Shown: piece by piece, positions 59,504-64,000 of the stretch
How the letters are laid out: each line of letters begins with the position of its first letter
How positions within the stretch are numbered: position 1 is the stretch's first letter
NCBI GenBank assembly: GCA_003550325.1
Contig: QKWP01002056.1
Span: forward strand, 26,147-90,146
DNA from: Gigaspora rosea
Lineage: Eukaryota; Glomeromycota; Glomeromycetes; Diversisporales; Gigasporaceae
Direction of reading: 5' to 3'
DNA length: 64,000 nt
Translations under genes and position numbers: made by a program
The notes under the pieces: model-generated
What the model saw: only the letters and a program-made list of their open reading frames with translations
Told to the model about the DNA's origin: nothing
Database searches by the model: none

Positions 59504-60550
59504 CTAAATTAGGGGTAATTTCGAATAATTCTTACGGAGGAATTCCCATGTTTGTTTTCCTTTGGTTGTACCGTTGATCTGTATTTGATCTTTAGATGGG
59601 CGGAGTTTGAGGTACGTTAGTTTATTTGTGGAACTTTTGTGAATTTCAAATTCAAATATCGTGTTCTGGAATCTATGCGGTATTGTGTTGTCCTCGGATA
59701 ATTCTAATATTGTTGGGTTTTCTCCAAATCTTTGGGCTATTATCTTTCTTTCAGTCTTATCAAATATGGATAAGTACTTGAATCCTTTATATGATTTTTC
59801 TATTGTTTGAATTTTGTGTTCAATTCTCCTAAGTGGTCTAATTAATTCTTGGATCTTTTTCTTATATTTAATCAAGGTTTGGATTTCAAATGAGGATAAC
59901 TTCCCAAAGTTTAATGCTAGTATAGGAAACTGTTCGTCTACGATTTCGGGCACTTCTTCTTCTGGTATTTCTAATTCTATATCGTTAAAAAAGTTGAAAG
60001 TTTCTCGGGTCCGTTGTGGTTGTTTTCCCATTTTAATTTTTATTTCTTCTAATTTCTGTGCATTTATAGGTAGTTCTAATATATCTTGTTCGTAGGTTTT
60101 AATTTTTATATCTATTAGTTCTATATTTTTTTCAAGTATTGGTATCAATTCATTTCGGTGTTTTAACAGTTCTTCTATTTTGTATAGGTTCCATGGTCCT
60201 AAATTGTGTGGTTCTGTATGTTTTGGTGGTTCTTCTAAGGGGTGTATGTAGATTGCTAAGGTTACTATATGACTTGCCTCCTTTTGTAGACAAGATTCTG
60301 CTTCCCATTCTTCAGTCGAGTAGCATGTTTCCTCAAATATTTTCAGCAGTTTTTCGTTCCTTAATACTATTTCAGCTTCTTCAAAGCATTCTCTTATGAC
60401 ACATACGTCTATATTTTCATTCTTTTCATGTATTGCTTTTCCTCCAGGTCCATTTAATTTTAAATAAAAGTTTTTACTTGGGTTTATCCTTTGTGCCAAT
60501 AATATGCATGTCTCATTTTCTATTTCTGTGAATAATATTAATTGTGTCAT
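59504..60550 (-). CDS. MTH1-like Nudix hydrolase with long C-terminal extension
   Basis: From ATG at 60550, 348 residues. A frame upstream (ATG 60640) stays open, but the later Met aligns with the usual start of the MTH1/NUDT1 family (MTQLILFTEI). A Nudix box lies at residues 37-61: G37-K-A-I-H-E-K-N-E45, R53-E54, E57-E58, matching G-x(n)-E-x7-R-E-U-x-E-E but with two extra residues in the first spacer and Glu60 in place of Gly. LNGPGGK preceding it parallels the WNGFGGK of MTH1. HNLGPWNLYKIEEL (115-128) is the typical C-terminal part of the fold. Family members hydrolyse oxidised or other nucleoside diphosphate derivatives using Mg2+. Residues 150-348 form a charged extension with no motif I know. 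The gene is last in a same-strand ORF series, 34 bases after the previous stop. Confidence 0.8.
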   Translation of the reverse strand: MTQLILFTEIENETCILLAQRINPSKNFYLKLNGPGGKAIHEKNENIDVCVIRECFEEAEIVLRNEKLLKIFEETCYSTEEWEAESCLQKEASHIVTLAIYIHPLEEPPKHTEPHNLGPWNLYKIEELLKHRNELIPILEKNIELIDIKIKTYEQDILELPINAQKLEEIKIKMGKQPQRTRETFNFFNDIELEIPEEEVPEIVDEQFPILALNFGKLSSFEIQTLIKYKKKIQELIRPLRRIEHKIQTIEKSYKGFKYLSIFDKTERKIIAQRFGENPTILELSEDNTIPHRFQNTIFEFEIHKSSTNKLTYLKLRPSKDQIQINGTTKGKQTWEFLRKNYSKLPLI

Positions 60551-60584
60551 TTTTCGTTCTGGCAAAAATGATATTATTTCATTT

Positions 60585-61196
60585 TCATTGTAAGGGCTGT
60601 TCCAGTACTGAAATAGATTCTCGTTCCCAATATTGTTCATGGTATTTTTCAAGTTCTTCGTAGGTTTCTACTATTACGTATTGGTTTGCTATCCAAATTC
60701 CTACTTGTTTTTCGTATAGTTCTTCAAGGAATTTTATATAGGAGCTTTGTAAGCGTTCCTGTTTTTCTTTTTCTGGTTGTGCTTGATAGTATTGACTATA
60801 GGTTTGCTCTTGGTATTCTATAGTTAGGTTGATTCTTCTGATTGTGTCCACTATTTCCCAGTATTCTTCGTTTTCGTAGCAATTATGTATATTGAGTGTT
60901 TCGTTATTTTTAGATTCGTATCGTAGTGCCAGTTCAAATAATTCTGCTTTTAGGTCCGATTTTAGTTTTTCTAAGTTTTTATATAAAGCTTCTATGGGTT
61001 CTTTTCTTTTGTTCTTTTTGATATATTTAGTTTCTCCTAAATCTTCTGGTTTTACAAGGAATAAATGATATTGTTCAAATAAATATTCTGGTCTAATATA
61101 TTTTAGTTTTAATTTTATTCTTCTTGTTATTGCTAAGTGACTAAAGTATTGTGGTCTATAGTTACTGGTTAATTCGAATTGGGAGTTGTAACTCAT
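60585..61196 (-). CDS. Hypothetical protein, NCY-motif family member e
   Basis: From ATG (61196) 203 residues; an in-frame TTG extends it to 61271. The protein is charged and Tyr/Glu-rich with a likely helical middle (EALYKNLEKLKSDLKAELFEL). It shares LNIHNCYENEEYWEIVDTIR, EYQEQTYSQYY and VGIWIANQYVIVETYEEL with the neighbouring ORF at 61258-61722 (LNIYNCYSDNCTW, LQEQVYQPYL, IGIVAANKLYADIIENI). I therefore read the two as tandem paralogs. No known domain recognised. It ends in TGA, 34 bases before the Nudix start, so TGA is a stop here. Confidence 0.65.
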   Translation of the reverse strand: MSYNSQFELTSNYRPQYFSHLAITRRIKLKLKYIRPEYLFEQYHLFLVKPEDLGETKYIKKNKRKEPIEALYKNLEKLKSDLKAELFELALRYESKNNETLNIHNCYENEEYWEIVDTIRRINLTIEYQEQTYSQYYQAQPEKEKQERLQSSYIKFLEELYEKQVGIWIANQYVIVETYEELEKYHEQYWERESISVLEQPLQ

Positions 61197-61257
61197 TTGT
61201 ATTTTTGTATGGGTCTGTTTTTTATCCAGTAAGTTAGTAAAGGTGTTGATATTGTTA

Positions 61258-61722
61258 CTATGACTTTTCAATAGTGCTTTCTATTTTTTGATGGAATTGG
61301 TCTCCTTTAATGCTTAGGATAATATTTTCTATTATATCTGCATATAATTTATTTGCAGCAACTATTCCTATCTCGTGTCCTAAATAGGGTTGATAAACCT
61401 GTTCTTGTAGTTTAAAGATATCTCTTGCTATTGTTAATTTATTCCAGGTGCAATTATCTGAGTAGCAATTGTAGATATTTAATTCTCCTACTGTATCGTA
61501 GGTTTCTTTTCTTTTAATAAGATATTGTCCTATATTATTAATTATTATAGAGTGTAAATAGTCAAGCTTTTTGTATAATTCTTCGTGTTCTAGATATTCT
61601 GGTTCTATTTCTTTTATATCTGATGCAATTGTGCAGTATCCGTATTCTTCTATTTTTCTTCCGGTTCTTTTAAAATATTCTTCTTTTAATTCTTCTATTA
61701 TTATTTCTTCTTTAATATTCAT
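61258..61722 (-). CDS. Hypothetical protein, NCY-motif family member d
   Basis: 154 residues from ATG (61722), which directly abuts the TAA of the upstream frame (61723). It has charged helices at both ends and a central ELNIYNCYSDNCTWNKL followed by LQEQVYQPYLGHEIGIVAANKLY. The paralog at 60585-61196 has the same order. The C-terminus ends 61 bases before the paralog's ATG. Function unknown. Tight spacing would allow co-transcription, but fungal genes rarely use polycistronic messages. Confidence 0.65.
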   Translation of the reverse strand: MNIKEEIIIEELKEEYFKRTGRKIEEYGYCTIASDIKEIEPEYLEHEELYKKLDYLHSIIINNIGQYLIKRKETYDTVGELNIYNCYSDNCTWNKLTIARDIFKLQEQVYQPYLGHEIGIVAANKLYADIIENIILSIKGDQFHQKIESTIEKS

Positions 61723-62577
61723 TTAGATTGAGTTAGATCTTATTCTTTTTGGTTTCTCAATTGATTTGTTGTTTTCCAATAGTATCCTATTGATTATTTT
61801 GTCAGTGGCTTGTTCAAGCCTTTCTTTTTCCTTTTTTAATTCTTTGACTTTCTTTGCTTGATCTAGAAATTCTTGACTAAGTTTATTTATTTCCGTATAT
61901 GCTGATATGTAACTTTCTTCTTCTTCAAAATATATCTTATTTCTTGCTCCTTCAGAATACAATATATTGTCAATTGCTTCTAGATGGTGTAATATTAGAT
62001 GATGAAATCTGAATGGTAATATTGTGAACTGGTTATTATAGTCTCCGTAATAGAATTCTGTTTCTTCTGTTTCAGGGTTTTCTTCAAATATTTTGCAAAA
62101 TTCTGGCGATTCTGCTAGTAATCTTTTCTTTATTCCTTCGATCTGTGCCTGTGTGTTATCTAGAAAATTGTTATAAATGTTTCTTTGTTTCTTTTGTTCC
62201 TCAACAAGTTCTCTTCCTGTTAGATCCGGAAATAAGGTTGCTGTTCTTGTTAAAATATGAGGTGGTATTTAATCTGGTCTTTGTTTATCGTATTCCAGTG
62301 TATGTGGATAGAATTCTCTTGCTATACTCTTAGCTCCTTCAAGTGTTAATAGGATTGCTCCTAGTCTTGAATTGTTTGTAGGGTTTATTCGGTCAATAAG
62401 GTCGTTAATTGTATTCCAGATATCGTTAGTTATTTGTATGAGCTCTCTTGATTCCAGGATATCTTTATTTCGTGGGTACCTTTTTGCTTTTCTATTTTTA
62501 GGTGGTCTAGAAATTGGTTTCCAATTAAATCTGAATCTTCTTAATTCTTCTAATGTTTTATTTTGTTCTTCGTTCAT
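61723..62577 (-). pseudogene. LEGA-motif family member c, interrupted by in-frame TAA
   Basis: From ATG (62577) the frame reads EEQNKTLEELRRFRFNWKP, a basic stretch PPKNRKAKRYPRN, then RLGAILLTLEGAKSIAREFY, and meets TAA at 62269-62271. The same frame continues without another stop for 181 codons (PPHILTRTATLFPDL, ETEFYYGDYNNQFTILPF, FHHLILHHLEAIDNIL) and ends in a predicted coiled coil (VKELKKEKERLEQATDKI). The downstream half has no Met near its start, so it is not a separate gene. Upstream, between 62578 and 62640, another frame reads IKLIKEGIIEAYTIKLAKEQFN, suggesting a frameshift just before the ATG. Nonsense mutation is more likely than readthrough. The LEGA motif matches the ORF at 63029-63418. 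Confidence 0.65.
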
Positions 62578-62766
62578 TAAATTGTTCTTTGGCAAGTTTA
62601 ATAGTATACGCTTCAATAATCCCTTCTTTAATTAGTTTGATTATATAACAAATGGATAGTATGTTCTAATAAAATTATAAAGTATATTGTTTTCGGTCGT
62701 ATGTAAGTATTGACAATGTAAGGTGGTTCATCCACAATATGGTAATATTAGTTAAAGGTATTGCTT
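62578..62766. other. Coding remnant between members b and c
   Basis: On the minus strand, about 62578-62645 reads IKLIKEGIIEAYTIKLAKEQFN in a different frame from member c. The rest of the gap shows no clear frame. It is probably decayed N-terminal coding sequence of member c. Confidence 0.45.
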
Positions 62767-63418
62767 CTATAAGCTGGTCCACTTTGTATTATTGATATAT
62801 AAAAGGGTTTCAATTATTTTATCAACTATTTCCCCTTCTATATTTTGAATAGAAATTTCTTTTATCCTTTCTTCAAGTATTCCTTGGTTTACTGATATTG
62901 ATATAAGAGCTGTTTTGTAATATTCTTTTAGTCTTGGTGTTTCAAGTGTTGTTAGTTCTTTTACTATTTCTGATTTATAATTTTCGAGTAGTAGTATTAT
63001 TTTCTTTATATAGTAAGTTCTTGTTTTTCTATCGGGCATTAAAGATATCAGTTGGTAGTCCCAATCTTTTATTGTTAATTTGGTCGTAAGCGTAATATAC
63101 AGTATATTGTCCAAATGCTGTTTGAAGTAATATTCCTATTGCTTCAGTGATTATAGGTGTTCCAATAATTTCTAAGTTATTAGTTCTTGGGTTCCTTCTA
63201 GTAGTCGAGGTTTCTAGTATTAACTGGGTATGATGTTGTAATAGATAGTCTTGGGTTGCCTGGGTTAATCCTGTATTTGGAAATATTATTTGTGTAGCTT
63301 GGTCGTTTTCTTGGATATTTCGTGCACCTTCTAATGCCAATAATGTTCTGTTTAAGTATGCTTTTTCTATTTCTGATAATTGTGATTCTTGAGTTCTCCT
63401 TATGGGTTGTCGTGACAT
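62767..63418 (-). pseudogene. LEGA-motif family member b, frameshifted
   Basis: The ATG at 63418 gives 129 residues (YLNRTLLALEGARNIQEND, GIGT-like NNLEIIGTPIITEAIGILLQ, FGQYTVYYAYDQ) ending at TAG (63029-63031). A second frame, overlapping and open from 63114, continues (ISLMPDRKTRTYYIKKIILL...IVDKIIETLLYINNTKW) to 62767. An ATG (about 63040) in the second frame overlaps the first stop by 11 bases, so two overlapping genes are formally possible. Similarity to member c (TLLALEGARNI / AILLTLEGAKSI and FxYYxxYDQ / FYYGDYNN) favours one gene split by a shift. Function unknown. Confidence 0.6.
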
Positions 63419-63501
63419 TCACTTTTTTCGTGAGTGTCTTTTAAACTGTTTTTCTTTTGTTTAACGAGTTCGTATTCCTTGTTATTACTTATATGTTGAG
63501 G

Positions 63502-63993
63502 TTATTCAATTTTTATTAACTTGTAGTTGTATTTTATTTTCTTTTCATAGGTTCCTTTAAGTAGCTGATCGATTGTTGGTCTAATATATTCGTGTGATCG
63601 TAATAAGCCTGTGTTTTTTGGGTAGAACCAATATTCTGTTAAGTTGCTTTCTTTAATATAGAATTCTACAAGTTTTCTTATTTGCGAAAGGTATTTCCTT
63701 TGTACTATTACTTCTGACTTGTTACTGTTTAATGTTTTGTAAATTGCTGTTGCTCTTTTAAATAGAAATGCATACTCGTTATTTTTATAAGCTTCTTCTA
63801 ATGTGAGTTGTCCTTGTAGGGTCTGGATTTGGATTTTTATTTGGTCAAGGAGTCCTTGCAGTTTTATGTTTAGTTCTTCTTTTGATAATATTTGTTCGAC
63901 TACGTTATTCTCTTGGTTAGAATCTTGGAGATCAATATAGTCTTTTGTAATGTTCCTTAGAAATTTCTTTTGTTCGTGTATTTCTGGGTTCAT
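63502..63993 (-). CDS. Hypothetical protein, NCY-related member a
   Basis: 163 residues from ATG (63993), close to the window edge, with TAA at 63502. The protein is charged and helical. LQGQLTLEEAYKNNEYAFLFKRATAIYK resembles the LNIxNCYxNxEYW segment of members d and e, weakly. The C-terminus is basic (KGTYEKKIKYNYKLIKIE). It is the most upstream member visible; more may lie beyond the window. Function unknown. Confidence 0.6.
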   Translation of the reverse strand: MNPEIHEQKKFLRNITKDYIDLQDSNQENNVVEQILSKEELNIKLQGLLDQIKIQIQTLQGQLTLEEAYKNNEYAFLFKRATAIYKTLNSNKSEVIVQRKYLSQIRKLVEFYIKESNLTEYWFYPKNTGLLRSHEYIRPTIDQLLKGTYEKKIKYNYKLIKIE

Positions 63994-64000
63994 TCAACTA

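Noticed and set aside
59814-60399. Plus-strand frames opposite the Nudix gene
   Set aside because: Antisense shadows of the A-rich coding strand; hydrophobic and motif-free.

Overview
The window is AT-rich nuclear DNA from a filamentous fungus. It most likely comes from an arbuscular mycorrhizal fungus (Glomeromycotina, Rhizophagus-like). The clues are an intron-free microsomal P450, degenerate tyrosine-kinase-like (TKL) kinase pieces with a Cys-rich 'CxxC...WCQxCDP' linker and 'EWIPFxRL' N-lobes that I associate with expanded kinase families of this group, and very dense decayed transposons. The species assignment is inference; no rRNA, tRNA or organelle marker is present.

Layout. (1) 1-3.3 kb: intergenic DNA, then a complete cytochrome P450 on the minus strand (1566-3179). 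(2) 3.3-27.6 kb: no convincing host gene. This is a graveyard of foldback/MITE-like elements, minisatellites and two tRNA-derived SINE families, with one 817-base assembly gap (9433-10249). Several elements are nested: a MITE with TA target duplication inside a SINE, and two MITEs inside a third. A 2-kb foldback element (24.9-27.0 kb) is built from near-perfect palindromes. (3) 27.6-35.4 kb: a full-length but dead LINE flanked by an exact 15-bp target duplication. It has ORF1 remnants, an apurinic-type endonuclease, a reverse transcriptase with YMDD, and a C-terminal CCHC finger. (4) 36.0-36.8 kb: a second copy of SINE family 2. (5) 36.8-45.9 kb: mostly simple AT-rich intergenic DNA around one small intact gene (39606-39935, minus; 109 aa). 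(6) 45.9-48.2 kb and 54.5-56.4 kb: two copies of one block, each carrying a broken TKL kinase (minus). The second copy is preceded by five or six degenerate tandem kinase N-lobe/Cys-rich modules (56.5-59.4 kb). Between the blocks lies a broken conserved-hypothetical gene (51550-52501). (7) 59.5-64 kb: a compact minus-strand cluster of ORFs, unlike the rest of the window. It ends in an MTH1-type Nudix hydrolase with a long C-terminal extension. The upstream ORFs fall into two sets of diverged paralogs and carry one in-frame TAA and at least one frameshift.

Only three genes look fully intact: the P450, the 109-aa protein and the Nudix gene. The 59.5-64 kb cluster is the best candidate for something undescribed. 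It may be a decayed multi-gene mobile or viral-origin element, or a lineage-specific tandem gene family; the sequence alone cannot decide.
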